Shown: positions 16,680-27,288 of the stretch, piece after piece
How the letters are laid out: each line of letters starts with the position of its first letter
Numbering within the stretch: the first letter of the stretch is position 1
NCBI RefSeq assembly: GCF_007859655.1
Contig: NZ_CP042304.1
Location: 310,001-374,000 of the forward strand
Source of the DNA: Devosia ginsengisoli
GTDB taxonomy: Bacteria > Pseudomonadota > Alphaproteobacteria > Rhizobiales > Devosiaceae
Length of the DNA stretch: 64,000 bases
Direction of reading: 5' to 3'
Made by a program: the position numbers and the translations under genes
The notes under the pieces: model-generated
Told to the model about the DNA's origin: nothing
What the model saw: the letters and a program-made list of their open reading frames with translations, nothing else
Databases searched by the model: none

Positions 16680-16698
16680 TGGAATCTCTTGGGTTTTA

Positions 16699-16807
16699 GG
16701 GGATTACCCCCTCCTGGCCTCCCCTGATAGGGGGAGGAACAGATCGAGCTTGTGGCACGATATTGCCCGACCACCGCGCGGCTCCAGGGGGAGGTTGGGA
16801 GGGATTA
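16699..16807. repeat. Large inverted repeat, family B, copy 2
   Basis: GGGGATTACCCCCTCCTGGC and CCCTGATAGGGGGAGGAAC on the left, with CCAGGGGGAGGTTGGGAGGG on the right. The right arm is shorter than in copies 1 and 3. It lies in the lysR-mmsA divergent region. Confidence 0.75.
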
Positions 16808-16826
16808 TACGGCTATAATTTTCGCA

Positions 16827-16852
16827 CAACAGATACGAAATCTATCGTGTTG
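16827..16852. promoter_or_regulatory. Candidate LysR operator between lysR and mmsA
   Basis: CAACAGATA (16827-16835) and TATCGTGTTG (16843-16852) form an interrupted inverted repeat in the divergent region about 50 bases before mmsA. The size and AT-rich centre fit a LysR site, but the dyad is imperfect. Confidence 0.35.
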
Positions 16853-16901
16853 AACATCACAATTTATAGCGCGATGAGGATATCCCAACAAGGAGAGCCT
16901 C

Positions 16902-18397
16902 ATGCGCACCATTGGCCATTTTATCGACGGCGTCGAAACGACCGGTTCCAGCACGCAGTTTCAGGATGTGTTCAACCCCGCCACCGGCGAGGTGCAGGCG
17001 CGCGTGGCACTGGCGAGCACGGCCGATCTCGATGCGGCTGTCGCTTCGGCGGCCGCGGCGCAGCCAGCATGGGCGGCGACCAATCCCCAAAGACGCGCAA
17101 GAGTGTTCTTCAACTATGTGGCTTTGCTCAACCAGCACATGGATGAACTGGCCGAACTGCTGAGTGCCGAGCATGGCAAGACCTTCGATGATGCCAAGGG
17201 TGACGTGTTGCGCGGGTTGGAAGTGGCCGAATTCGTGGCCGGCGCCCCCATCTGCTGAAGGGAGCTTACACCGAGGGCGCCGGGCCGGGGATAGATATGT
17301 ATTCCATGCGCCAGCCCGTGGGCATTGGCGCGGGGATAACCCCGTTCAACTTCCCGGCCATGATCCCGCTCTGGATGCTGTCGCCGGCCATCGCTTCAGG
17401 CAATGCGTTCATCCTCAAGCCCTCGGAACGCGACCCCTCCGTGCCGGTGCGTCTGGCGCAACTGGCCATTGAGGCCGGGCTGCCCAAGGGTGTGCTCAAT
17501 GTGGTGCAGGGCGGCAAGGAGACGGTGGACGGCATATTGCAGCACGAGGCGATCTCGGCGGTGAGCTTTGTCGGCTCGACCCCGATCGCGCGCTATGTCT
17601 ACGCCACGGCAGCGGCAAATGGTAAGCGGGTTCAGGCCTTTGGTGGCGCCAAGAACCACATGATCATCATGCCCGATGCCGATATGGACAAGGCTGCCGA
17701 TGCGCTGATGGGCTCGGGCTATGGCGCGGCGGGCGAGCGCTGCATGGCGGTCTCGGTGGCCGTGCCGGTGGGCGATGCGACGGCCGACAAGATTATCGCG
17801 GCTTTGCGTCCGCGCATCGAAAAGCTCAAGGTGGGACCGGCGACGGATCGGGCTTCGGAAATGGGACCGCTGATCACCGCGGCGGCCAAGAGCCGTGTGC
17901 TCGGGCTGGTGGATAAAGGCGTGGAGCAGGGCGCCACGCTGGTGGTCGATGGGCGGGATTTCTCTCTGCAGGGCTATGAGAATGGCTTCTTTGTCGGGCC
18001 GTGCCTGTTCGACCATGTGACGACGGATATGGACATCTACAGGGAAGAAATCTTCGGGCCGGTGCTGTCGGTGGTGCGCGCGAAGAACTATGAGGAAGCC
18101 CTTGAGTTGCCGTCGAAAAATCCATACGGCAACGGCGTGGCCATCTTCACCCGCGACGGCGATGCGGCGCGTGATTTCGCCTCGCGGGTCAATGTCGGCA
18201 TGGTGGGGGTGAACGTGCCGGTTCCGGTGCCGGTCGCCTATCACAGCTTTGGCGGCTGGAAGGCGAGTTCGTTCGGGGATTTGAACCAGTATGGCACGGA
18301 TTCCATGCAGTTCTGGACCAAGGTGAAGACGGTGACGACGCGCTGGCCGAGCGGCATCAAGGATGGCGCGGAGTTCCAGTTTCCGACGATGAAATAG
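16902..18397 (+). pseudogene. mmsA: CoA-acylating methylmalonate-semialdehyde dehydrogenase, frameshifted
   Basis: Two adjacent frames encode one enzyme. The first (16902-17258) runs from MRTIGHFIDGVETTGSSTQF to GLEVAEFVAGAP; the second resumes HLLKGAYTEGAG and continues from MYSMRQPVGIGAGITPFNFP to the end at 18397. One missing C in the run at 17245-17249 explains the break; with it the protein has 498 residues, the family length. The catalytic Cys sits in GAAGERCMAVS and the cofactor region in FVGSTPIARY. It converts malonate or methylmalonate semialdehyde to acetyl- or propionyl-CoA in valine, inositol and beta-alanine catabolism. As written it would be inactive; consensus error is likely. 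Confidence 0.9.
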
Positions 18398-18460
18398 CGT
18401 TAGCAGAGGGCCGCTAATGTTAGCGGACTGTTAGCGTTGAGCGGTGGCGGTTGTGTTTCC

Positions 18461-18606
18461 CTTCTCCCCTTGCGGGAGAAGGTGCCCGAAGGGCGGATGA
18501 GGGGTTGGTCCCACGGGCATTGAAGCATGGGCGAGCGCAGCACCCTCACCCGCTAATTTCTTCTGGACGAAGAAATTAGCCCCCTCTCCGCAAGGGGCGA
18601 GGGGTG
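18461..18606. repeat. Inverted repeat pair (family H)
   Basis: CTTCTCCCCTTGCGGGAGAA with GGTGCCCGAAGGGCGGATGA on the left is answered by CACCCTCACCCGCTAATTTC and CCCCCTCTCCGCAAGGGGCG on the right. The right arm carries an inserted hairpin, CTAATTTCTTC/GAAGAAATTAG. It fills the convergent mmsA-rhaI gap. Confidence 0.75.
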
Positions 18607-18627
18607 ACGACTGCGGGTGTTGCGATC

Positions 18628-18665
18628 AAACAAAACGAAAGGCCCGGTGATTGCTCACCGGGCCT
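18628..18665 (-). terminator. Rho-independent terminator of rhaD-rhaI
   Basis: AGGCCCGGTGA (18640-18650) and TCACCGGGCCT (18655-18665) form a perfect 11-base stem with a TTGC loop. On the minus strand the stem is followed by TTCGTTTTGTTT, so it ends the rhaD-rhaI transcript; the CTTTATTT on the other side could also serve mmsA. Confidence 0.9.
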
Positions 18666-18701
18666 CTTTATTTCCAGCGCGGGGAGGTGCGTCGGAAATT
18701 C

Positions 18702-19991
18702 CTAGACGATGCCGCTCGACCCGGCCGCGACCTCGGGGCGGACTTCGGCGACCTTGGCGCGGTAGCCGGAGGCGCGGTAGGTGGCCAGGGGATCGATGGC
18801 GCCGCCCTGTTCCATGCGGGCGGTGGCCAGGATGGGTTCGACATCGGTGCGATAGGCCAGGCGCAAGGCCTGGGTGGCGGCGAGGGCGTCATTGTCCTGC
18901 TGCGCGGCCTTGAGCTCGGTGCGGTCGACCAACAGGGCCTGGGCATAGGCGCGCTGTACATCGGCGGCCGATAGCATCAGGGACTCGATGGGGTCGGTGA
19001 CATTGTGCGACTGGTCGAGCATGTGGGCGGGGTGGAAATCCTTATCGCGACTCTCGGCATCCACCAGCTCGTTGAAAACGAGGAACAGGCGGAACGGATC
19101 GATCGAGCCGGCGTCGAGATCGTCGTCGCCATATTTGCTGTCGTTGAAGTGGAAACCGCCGAGCTTGCCGAACTGGGCGAGGCGGGCGACGATCATCTCG
19201 ATATTGACGTTGGGCGCGTGGTGGCCGAGATCGACCAGGCAATAGGCCTTGTCGCCCAGCTCCTTGGCGATGAGGTAATTGGTGCCCCAATCCTGCACGA
19301 CGGTGGAGTAGAAGGCCGGCTCGTACATCTTGTGTTCGGTATAGATGCGCCAGTCATCGGGCAGGGCGGCATAGATGGATTTCATCGAGTCGAGATAATG
19401 TTCGAACTGGCGGGTGAAATTGACCTGGCCGGGGAAGTTGGAGCCGTCGCCGATCCAGACCGTGAGGGCTTTTGAGCCGATGGTCTGGCCGATCTCGATA
19501 CATTCCAGATTATGCTCGATGGCCTGATTGCGCGTGGCGGCGTCGGCGGCCGAGAGCGAGCCGAACTTGTAGCTCTGGAGCTGGCCGGCTGCGTCGGCGA
19601 AGGTGTTGGAATTCATGGCGTCGAAGCCGAGGTTGAAGCGGCTGGCGGCCTGCTTCAGGCGGTTCGGATCGGCCTTGTCCCACGGGATATGCAGGGAGAC
19701 GGTGCGGGTGGCCTGGGTGAGCTGGGCGATGACGGCGCAATCCTCGATCTTGTCGAAAATGTCGCGCGGCTCGCCCTTGCCTGGGAAGCGGGCAAAACGG
19801 GTGCCGCCGGTGCCGACGCCCCAGGAGGGGACGGCGACGGAGAAGGCGGCAACGCGCGCCTTGATGGCATCGATATCGACGCCGCGGCGGTCGAGACGTT
19901 CGCCGAGGGTGTCGTAGTCGACGTTGAGGTCAGCCACGCGCTTGGCGTTTTCGGCTTCGATGGTGGATTTGTCGATGATTGTTTCGGTCAT
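18702..19991 (-). CDS. rhaI: L-rhamnose isomerase (Pseudomonas/rhizobial type)
   Basis: A 429-residue isomerase converting L-rhamnose to L-rhamnulose in the cytosol. It belongs to the xylose-isomerase-like TIM-barrel family of RhaI, not the enterobacterial RhaA. Family segments include FSVAVPSWGVGTGGTRFARF near residue 50, the metal-site regions YTEHKMYEPAFYSTVVQDWG, VDLGHHAPNVNIE and GGFHFNDSKYGDDDLDAGSI. Start at 19991, preceded by GGAGGAGCCTCACC; an in-frame start at 20045 would fall within a repeat. It follows rhaD in the rhaDI unit and ends at a strong terminator. Confidence 0.95.
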   Translation of the reverse strand: MTETIIDKSTIEAENAKRVADLNVDYDTLGERLDRRGVDIDAIKARVAAFSVAVPSWGVGTGGTRFARFPGKGEPRDIFDKIEDCAVIAQLTQATRTVSLHIPWDKADPNRLKQAASRFNLGFDAMNSNTFADAAGQLQSYKFGSLSAADAATRNQAIEHNLECIEIGQTIGSKALTVWIGDGSNFPGQVNFTRQFEHYLDSMKSIYAALPDDWRIYTEHKMYEPAFYSTVVQDWGTNYLIAKELGDKAYCLVDLGHHAPNVNIEMIVARLAQFGKLGGFHFNDSKYGDDDLDAGSIDPFRLFLVFNELVDAESRDKDFHPAHMLDQSHNVTDPIESLMLSAADVQRAYAQALLVDRTELKAAQQDNDALAATQALRLAYRTDVEPILATARMEQGGAIDPLATYRASGYRAKVAEVRPEVAAGSSGIV

Positions 19992-20021
19992 TGGTGAGGC
20001 TCCTCCCGAGATCGTGGCTCC

Positions 20022-20136
20022 CACCCCCACCCCGACCCTCCCCACAAGGGGGAGGGAGGTCGACTGCCAGCTTGGTGCTAGCGGTTCCTGCGCATCCCTC
20101 CCCCTTGTGGGGAGGGAATGAGGGTGGGGGTGGGTT
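20022..20136. repeat. Family A palindromic repeat pair
   Basis: Facing copies (ACCCTCCCCACAAGGGGGAG and CTCCCCCTTGTGGGGAGGGA) fill the gap between rhaD and rhaI inside their common transcript. Confidence 0.85.
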
Positions 20137-20147
20137 AGGCACTGAAC

Positions 20148-22248
20148 TTACCGCGTAAACGACTGCGCGTTGCCCGCGTCGACGTTAATGATGTTGCCGG
20201 TGGATTTGGCCGAGGCGTCCGAGGCGAAGAAATAGATGGCTTCGGCAATGTCCTCTGGGAAGACCGAGCGCTTGAGCATGGAGCGCTGGCGATACATTTC
20301 CTCCAAGCCATCCTTGTCGGTCTTGTAGGTCGAGGCGCGCTGCTCGAGCCATTCACCGGCCCAGATCTTGGAGCCGCGCAACACAGCGTCGGGATTGACG
20401 ACGTTGACGCGGATCTGCGCTTCGGCGCCTTCGAGGGCGAGGCACCGGGCGAGATGGATTTCGGCGGCCTTGGCGGTGCAATAGGCGGCGGCATTGGGTG
20501 AGGCGGCGAGGCCATTCTTGGAAGCGACGAAGACGACATTGCCGCCGATCTTCTGCTGGCGGAACAGGCGGAAGGCTTCGCGGGAGACGAGGAAATAGCC
20601 GGTGGACAGGATGTCCATATTCTTGTTCCAGAGTTCCAGCGTCGTGTCCTCAATGGGCGCGGAGGAGGCGAGGCCGGCGTTTGACACGAGGATGTCGAGG
20701 CCGCCGAACTCGACTACGGCATGGGCGAAGCCGGCGATGACGGCGGTTTCGCTGGTCACGTTGATATTGACCGGGCGGACGAAGTCGGCTCCGAAAGCCT
20801 GGCTCAGTTCGGCATTGGCCGCGGCCAGGGCGGTCTCATCGATATCGGCGAGAACGACGCAGGCGCCTTCGCGCAGCAGGCGGACGGCGGTGGCCTTGCC
20901 GATGCCGCCGGCACCGCCGGTGACCAGCGCAATCTGGCCGGCGAGGGATTTCGGCTTGGGCATGCGCTGCAGCTTGGCCTCTTCGAGCAGCCAGTATTCG
21001 ATGTCGAAGGCTTCCTGCTCGGGCAGGCCGACATAGGTGGACACGGTCGAGGCGCCGCGCATCACGTTGATGGCGTTGACGTAGAACTCGCCGGAAATGC
21101 GGGCCGTGGCCTTGTCCTTGGCGAAGGTGAACATGCCGACGCCGGGCATGAGATAGACGACGGCATTGGGGTCGCGCACGGCAGGGGAATTGTCGTGTTT
21201 ACAGCGGTCGTAATAGGCCTGGTAGTCGACGCGGTAGGCGGCGATCTGGTCGGCGAGACCGGAGATGACGGCGTCCACGTCAGGGTTGGCGGGATCGAAG
21301 TCGATGACCAGCGGGCGGATCTTGGTGCGCAGGAAATGGTCGGGGCACGAGGTTCCCAACGCAGCAAGAGGCCGAAGATTGTTGGAATTGACGAATTCCA
21401 GCACGGCGGCGCTGTCGTCGAAATGGCCCAGCTTGTGGCTGTCTTCCGAGATGAAGCCGCGAATGCGCGGCATCAGGCGCGCGGCGATGGCGCGGCGTTG
21501 GTCGGATGGCAGGGACTGGACGGCTTCGCCGCCGAAAATGGTCTTGCCCTCAGTCTGCTGCTCGAACCATTCGATGGCCTGGTTGATGATGCCGATAGTG
21601 GTTTCGTAGCATTCCTTGGGCGTGTCGCCCCAGGTGAAGAGGCCATGGGACCTCGAGGATCAGGCCCTTGGCATTGGGGTTTTCCTCGCAGAACTTGCCC
21701 AGCCACAGGCCCAGCTCGAATCCCGGCTTTTTCCAGGGCAGCCAGCCGATCGTGTCGCCGAAGATTTGCTGCGTCAGTTCCTTGCTGTTCTTCGAGGCGG
21801 CGATGGCGATGATGGCGTCGGGATGCATGTGATCGACGAAGGGGCGGTTCACATAGGCATGCAGCGGGGTATCGATGGAGGCGGCGCGCGGGTTGAGGTT
21901 GAAGGTGGCATGGGGCAGGTAGCCCACCATCTCGTCCTCGAATTCGACGCCGCGATAGAGACCCTTCAGGGCGCGCAGCTTGTCCATGTAGAGGGTCGAG
22001 AAGCCATCGAGCTTTATGGAAGCGCTGTCGCCGCCCGAACCCTTGACCCAGAGCACTTCGACCTCCTGGCCGGTCAGCGGGTCCTTCTGCATGATCTTGG
22101 AGGAGGTGTTGCCGCCGCCGTAATTGGTGACGCGCTTGTCCGAGCCGAGCAGGTTGGAGCGATAGACGAGCCGCTCTGGCTCGCTCATGGCGGCCGCCTT
22201 GGCGTCGTCCCAGAGGTTCGCGAGGCGCTTGGGCGCTGATGTGGACAT
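20148..22248 (-). pseudogene. rhaD: Bifunctional rhamnulose-1-phosphate aldolase/short-chain dehydrogenase, frameshifted
   Basis: The N-terminal part (from ATG 22248, GGAGGAG upstream) is a class II aldolase domain with the zinc HMH of VDHMHPDAIIAIA. The C-terminal part is a short-chain dehydrogenase with TGGAGGIGKATA and YCTAKAA (YxxxK). The halves are in different frames: the first drifts after GLILEV at about 21647. Dropping one G from the run 21647-21649 gives LEVHGLFTWGDT and a continuous 699-residue protein, the usual length of the rhizobial fusion. It cleaves rhamnulose-1-phosphate and probably oxidises the lactaldehyde formed. It leads the rhaD-rhaI transcript. Likely a consensus error rather than decay. 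Confidence 0.92.
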
Positions 22249-22306
22249 GAGACTCCTCCAGATATCGTGTTTCGGCAGTTGGTCGCCAATGCCGCCCACC
22301 CACCGT

Positions 22307-22377
22307 GTCATCCCGGCCTGGAGCCGGGATCCATCTTGAGATCTCAGGATGGGCCCCGGCTCAAGGCCGGGGTGACA
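22307..22377. repeat. Palindrome family F, intact copy
   Basis: GTCATCCCGGCCTGGAGCCG with GGATCCATCTTGAGATC is mirrored by CTCAGGATGGGCCCCGGCTC with AAGGCCGGGGTGAC. It lies just upstream of rhaD. An interrupted copy is at 41319-41443. Confidence 0.85.
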
Positions 22378-22460
22378 ATCGAGTTCTGGGCGAGATCAGC
22401 GGTCCAACGGAATTCATATTTCGCCCGGACATGGCCATAGCGCATGCAAGCTGTCAATCA

Positions 22461-22504
22461 GAAACGATCAGAAATGATCATGAGCCAGCCGATATGATCG
22501 TTCG
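22461..22504. promoter_or_regulatory. Candidate RhaR operator between rhaD and rhaR
   Basis: GAAACGATCA (22461-22470) is followed directly by GAAATGATCA (22471-22480), and TGATCGTTCG (22495-22504) repeats the same core inverted. Clustered near-identical decamers in the divergent control region are typical of DeoR-family repressor sites, so this is the likely operator for both rhamnose transcripts. Confidence 0.65.
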
Positions 22505-22537
22505 TGGCGTTTTGGTGATTGACACTGACCGGAATTG

Positions 22538-23374
22538 ATGGAAGCAAATGAGGCAGGGAGAAGTCATTTGCACGAAACCGAACGTCATCGCGTCATATTG
22601 GCCGCCGTGCAGTCGCGGCCCGTCGCGACCGTCGCCGACCTCTGCGAAGTCACCGGCTCGTCGGAAGCGACGATCCGCCGGGATATCGCGGCTTTGCATG
22701 TGCAGGGCCAGTTGCGGCGGGTGCGCGGCGGCGCCGAGGCGCTGACCCCGCCGGCGCAGGGCGGGCTGATGGGCCGGCCCTTCTCGGTGAATGAAACGCT
22801 CAACATTGCGCAGAAGCGGGCCATCGCCCGCATGGCGGCCGAGATGTGCAATGACGGCGAGCCAGTCATCATCAATGGCGGCACCACGACCTACCAGATG
22901 GTGCATCACCTGACGGGCAAGCGGCTGAGTGTCTTCACCAACAGCTTCGGCATTGCCGAATTCCTGATCCACAATTCGCGCAATTCGGTCGTCATTCCCG
23001 GCGGCACGATCTATCGCGAGCAGAATGTCATCCTGTCGCCCTTTGGCGGCGTGGTGGCGAGCCATTTCTACGCCAAGCGCATGTTCATCGGCTGCCAGGG
23101 CATCGGCGCCCATGGGCTGATGGAAGCCGACCCGATGGTCGTGCAGTCCGAACTGGCCCTGATCGGGCAGGCGGATGAGCTGATCGTGCTGGCGGATTCA
23201 TCGAAGTTTTCGGGGAGATCGAGCCTGATCCTGTGCGGGCTCGACCGAATTGCCACTGTCATATCGGACAGCGGCATCCGCGACGAAGACCGCCAAATGC
23301 TGGAAACGGCAGGCGTGCGGCTCATCGTGGCGGACATGACGGCTCAGAGCGACCGGCAAGCAACGGTGGCCTGA
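22538..23374 (+). CDS. rhaR: DeoR-family repressor of rhamnose catabolism
   Basis: A DeoR-family regulator of up to 278 residues. The HTH (HRVILAAVQSRPVATVADLC, EVTGSSEATIRRDIAALHVQ) ends in the family's TIRRDI.L signature, followed by the sugar-phosphate-sensing DeoRC domain with the IINGGTTTYQ motif. ATG 22538 is given here, but TTG 22568 (LHETERHR) has the better ribosome site, AGGGAG, and matches the usual short N-terminus. It heads rhaRSTPQU and is divergent from rhaDI, as in rhizobia where RhaR represses both units. The likely inducer is a rhamnose phosphorylation product. Confidence 0.9.
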   Translation: MEANEAGRSHLHETERHRVILAAVQSRPVATVADLCEVTGSSEATIRRDIAALHVQGQLRRVRGGAEALTPPAQGGLMGRPFSVNETLNIAQKRAIARMAAEMCNDGEPVIINGGTTTYQMVHHLTGKRLSVFTNSFGIAEFLIHNSRNSVVIPGGTIYREQNVILSPFGGVVASHFYAKRMFIGCQGIGAHGLMEADPMVVQSELALIGQADELIVLADSSKFSGRSSLILCGLDRIATVISDSGIRDEDRQMLETAGVRLIVADMTAQSDRQATVA

Positions 23375-23418
23375 GCGACAAGGCTTAAGACCAAACCATC
23401 CCAGGGAGGGATTTTCGC

Positions 23419-24405
23419 ATGAAACTCTTGAAGATACTGGCTGCAACGACAGCCGTCGCAGTTCTGCTCGCCGCGCCCGCCTATGCCCAGACGCGCATCG
23501 CGCTGGTGGTGAAGTCGCTCGGCAACGGCTTCTTCGACGCTGCCAACAAGGGCGCCCAGGAAGCTGCCGCCGAACTCGGCGACGTGGAAGTGATCTATAC
23601 CGGTCCGACCGCCGCCACGGCCGAAGCCCAGATCGAAGTGGTCAATGCGCTGATCGCCCAGCAGGTCGACGCCATTGCCATTTCGGCCAATGACCCCGAC
23701 GCGCTGGTGCCGGCTCTGCAGCGCGCCATGGAACGCGGCATCAAGGTGATTTCCTGGGATTCGGGCGTGGCGCCCGAAGGTCGCCAGCTTCACCTCAACC
23801 CGTCCGATATCGGGCTGATCGGCGAAACCATCATCAAGCTGGCCGCCGACTACCTGCCCGAGGGCGGCGACGTGGCCATTCTCTCGGCTGCGTCGACAGC
23901 GACCAACCAGAATGCCTGGATCGAGGCCGCCAAGGCCGCCATTCCGGAAAAGTTCCCCAATATCAATCTCGTCTCGGTGGTCTATGGCGACGATGACTCG
24001 GTGAAGTCCACCGAAGAGGCCAAGGGCCTGATCGCCTCCTATCCCGATCTCAAGGCCATCATTGCCCCGACCACGGTCGGCGTCGTTGCCGCCGCTCAGG
24101 TGGTGACCGACCAGGGCCTGATCGGCAAGGTCAACGTGACCGGCCTGGCCCTGCCGAGCGAGTTCAAGCAGTTCATCGACAATGGTGCTTCGCAGGCCGT
24201 GGCCCTATGGAACCCGATCGACCTGGGCTATGCGGCCGTGATGCTGGCCAATGACCTGGTCGAAGGCGGGGAAGCCGCGCCCGGCGCATCGCTCTCGATG
24301 GGCCGCATGGGCGAGCTGACGCTGGATGACACCAATGCGGGCGCCATGGCGCCTCCGTTTACCTTCGATGCTAGCAATATCGAAGAGTTTTCGAAGATCT
24401 ATTGA
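23419..24405 (+). CDS. rhaS: Rhamnose ABC transporter, periplasmic binding protein
   Basis: A 328-residue periplasmic protein. The signal peptide ends at about residue 23 (LLAAPAYA-Q). The mature part is a type I periplasmic binding fold (Peripla_BP_4): RIALVVKSLGNGFFDAANKG near the N-terminus, INALIAQQVDAIAISANDPD-like pocket strand at about 75-95, and ISWDSGVAPEGRQ with the sugar-binding Asp. It captures L-rhamnose for RhaT-RhaP-RhaQ. Start at 23419 with GGGAGGGA upstream. A GC-rich hairpin follows immediately after the stop, as is common after genes for abundant binding proteins. Confidence 0.93.
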   Translation: MKLLKILAATTAVAVLLAAPAYAQTRIALVVKSLGNGFFDAANKGAQEAAAELGDVEVIYTGPTAATAEAQIEVVNALIAQQVDAIAISANDPDALVPALQRAMERGIKVISWDSGVAPEGRQLHLNPSDIGLIGETIIKLAADYLPEGGDVAILSAASTATNQNAWIEAAKAAIPEKFPNINLVSVVYGDDDSVKSTEEAKGLIASYPDLKAIIAPTTVGVVAAAQVVTDQGLIGKVNVTGLALPSEFKQFIDNGASQAVALWNPIDLGYAAVMLANDLVEGGEAAPGASLSMGRMGELTLDDTNAGAMAPPFTFDASNIEEFSKIY

Positions 24406-24414
24406 TCTGATTCT

Positions 24415-24438
24415 GACCCGGCGCTTCGGCGCCGGGTC
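24415..24438 (+). promoter_or_regulatory. Intercistronic stem-loop after rhaS
   Basis: GACCCGGCGC (24415-24424), TTCG loop, GCGCCGGGTC (24429-24438): a perfect 10-base stem with a UUCG tetraloop and no T-run. It starts nine bases after the rhaS stop. Such hairpins protect upstream mRNA and raise the amount of binding protein over membrane subunits; partial termination is possible. Confidence 0.7.
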
Positions 24439-24624
24439 TACCCCTCCCTAGCTACGCTATGGCCTGCGGCCAAGCTGCGCTACCCTCCCCTCAAGGGGAG
24501 GGTGAAGCCCGCGTACCTGGCAGGGCTGTGCCGCAGCCCCTGACCTCACCCTCCCCCTTGAGGGGAGGGTAGCGGAGATAGGGCCGATAGGCCCGTAGCG
24601 CAGCTAGGGAGGGGGTAATTCCCC
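24439..24624. repeat. Inverted repeat pair (family C)
   Basis: CCTCCCTAGCTACGCTATGG with GCTACCCTCCCCTCAAGGGG on the left is answered by CCCCTTGAGGGGAGGGTAGC and GTAGCGCAGCTAGGGAGGGG on the right. It occupies the rest of the rhaS-rhaT gap. Confidence 0.8.
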
Positions 24625-24637
24625 CACGAGACATCCA

Positions 24638-26139
<1,502 letters not shown>

Positions 26140-26143
<4 letters not shown>

Positions 26144-27117
26144 ACCGGCTGCTGAAGCATCGGGAAATCTTCCTGTTTCTTGCTATTTTGCTCGTGCTTG
26201 TCCTGGTGACGGCGCGCTTCCCGCGCTTTGCCCAGCCGGGGAACCTGCTGACCATTTTCAATGACACATCCATCCTGATGATGCTGGCTCTGGGGCAGAT
26301 GGCTGTCATCCTGACGCGGTCGATCGACCTGTCCATGGCGTCGAACCTGGCACTGACGGGCATGGTGGTCGCCATGACCAATGCGGCTTTTCCGGGCATA
26401 CCGATCCCGCTGCTGATTGCGGGCTGCGTGGTGGTTGGCGCGGCGCTTGGGGCGTTCAATGGCATTCTGGTGTGGAAGCTCGATATTCCGCCCATCGTGG
26501 TGACCTTGGGCACGCTGACCATTTTTCGCGGGCTGGTCTTCGTGATTTCGGGTGGTGCCTGGGTCAATGCGGCGCAGATGAGCCCTGACTTCATCGGGCT
26601 GCAACGCGCGGTGTTGCTCGGCCTGCCGCTGCTGAGCTGGTTTGCCATCGTGGTGGCCGCGCTGTTCTGGGTGCTGATGACGCGGACGCCGCTGGGGCGG
26701 GCGCTCTATGCGGTCGGCGTCAACCCGACGGCCTCGGTCTATACCGGCATCGATGTGGGCAAGACCAAGTTCTATGCTTTCGTCATCGCCGGGGCGGTGG
26801 CGGGACTGTGCGGGTATCTGTGGATCTCGCGCTATGTGATCGCCTCGGTGGAAGTGGCCGGCGGGTATGAGCTGACCATCATCGCGGCCTGCGTGATCGG
26901 GGGCGTGTCGATTGCCGGGGGCATCGGCAGCGTGGCGGGCGTGCTGCTGGGGGCGATCTTCCTCGGCGTCATCAACAATGCGCTGCCGGTGATCAATATT
27001 TCCCCGTTCTGGCAGATGGCGATTTCGGGCACAGCGATTTTGCTGGCCGTGGTGCTCAATGCGCGCGGCGAGCGGCGCAGGGGGCGGGTGATTTTGAAGA
27101 CGGCGGAGGGGGTGTGA
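26140..27117 (+). CDS. rhaP: Rhamnose ABC transporter permease
   Basis: A 325-residue inner-membrane permease of the BPD_transp_2 (CUT2 sugar) family with about nine helices. Family markers are LALGQMAVILTRSIDLSMAS near residue 50-70, GILVWKLDIPPIVVTLGTLT and the coupling-loop region ALYAVGVNPTASVYTGI. It pairs with RhaQ to form the channel. It overlaps rhaT by four bases. The next operon gene, rhaQ, is separated by 572 bases of repeats and a DUF559 gene, which is unusual for these two normally adjacent permeases. Confidence 0.92.
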
Positions 27118-27132
27118 TGCTGACGATGGCGC

Positions 27133-27288
27133 CATACCCCCACCCTCATTCCCTCCCCACAAGGGGGGAGGGAAGCCTGCTCACCGGCTCTCTTTGTTCA
27201 GAGCAAATCCTGTGCTTCAGTGAGGCAGAGAAGGCGCAGCCTGCGTCTCCCTCCCCCTTGTGGGGAGGGATCAAGGGTGGGGGGTGGT
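27133..27288. repeat. Family A repeat pair on the left of the DUF559 gene
   Basis: CCCCCACCCTCATTCCCTCC with CCACAAGGGGGGAGGGA (from 27138) and, about 80 bases later, CTCCCTCCCCCTTGTGGGGA with GGGATCAAGGGTGGGGGG. The right copy contains the likely GTG start and ribosome site of the following gene. Confidence 0.85.

Noticed and set aside
27220..27276. Upstream GTG start of the DUF559 gene at 27220
   Set aside because: The added residues (LRLPPPCGEGSR) are just a translation of the palindromic repeat; the GTG at 27277 has a ribosome site and gives a normal DUF559 start.
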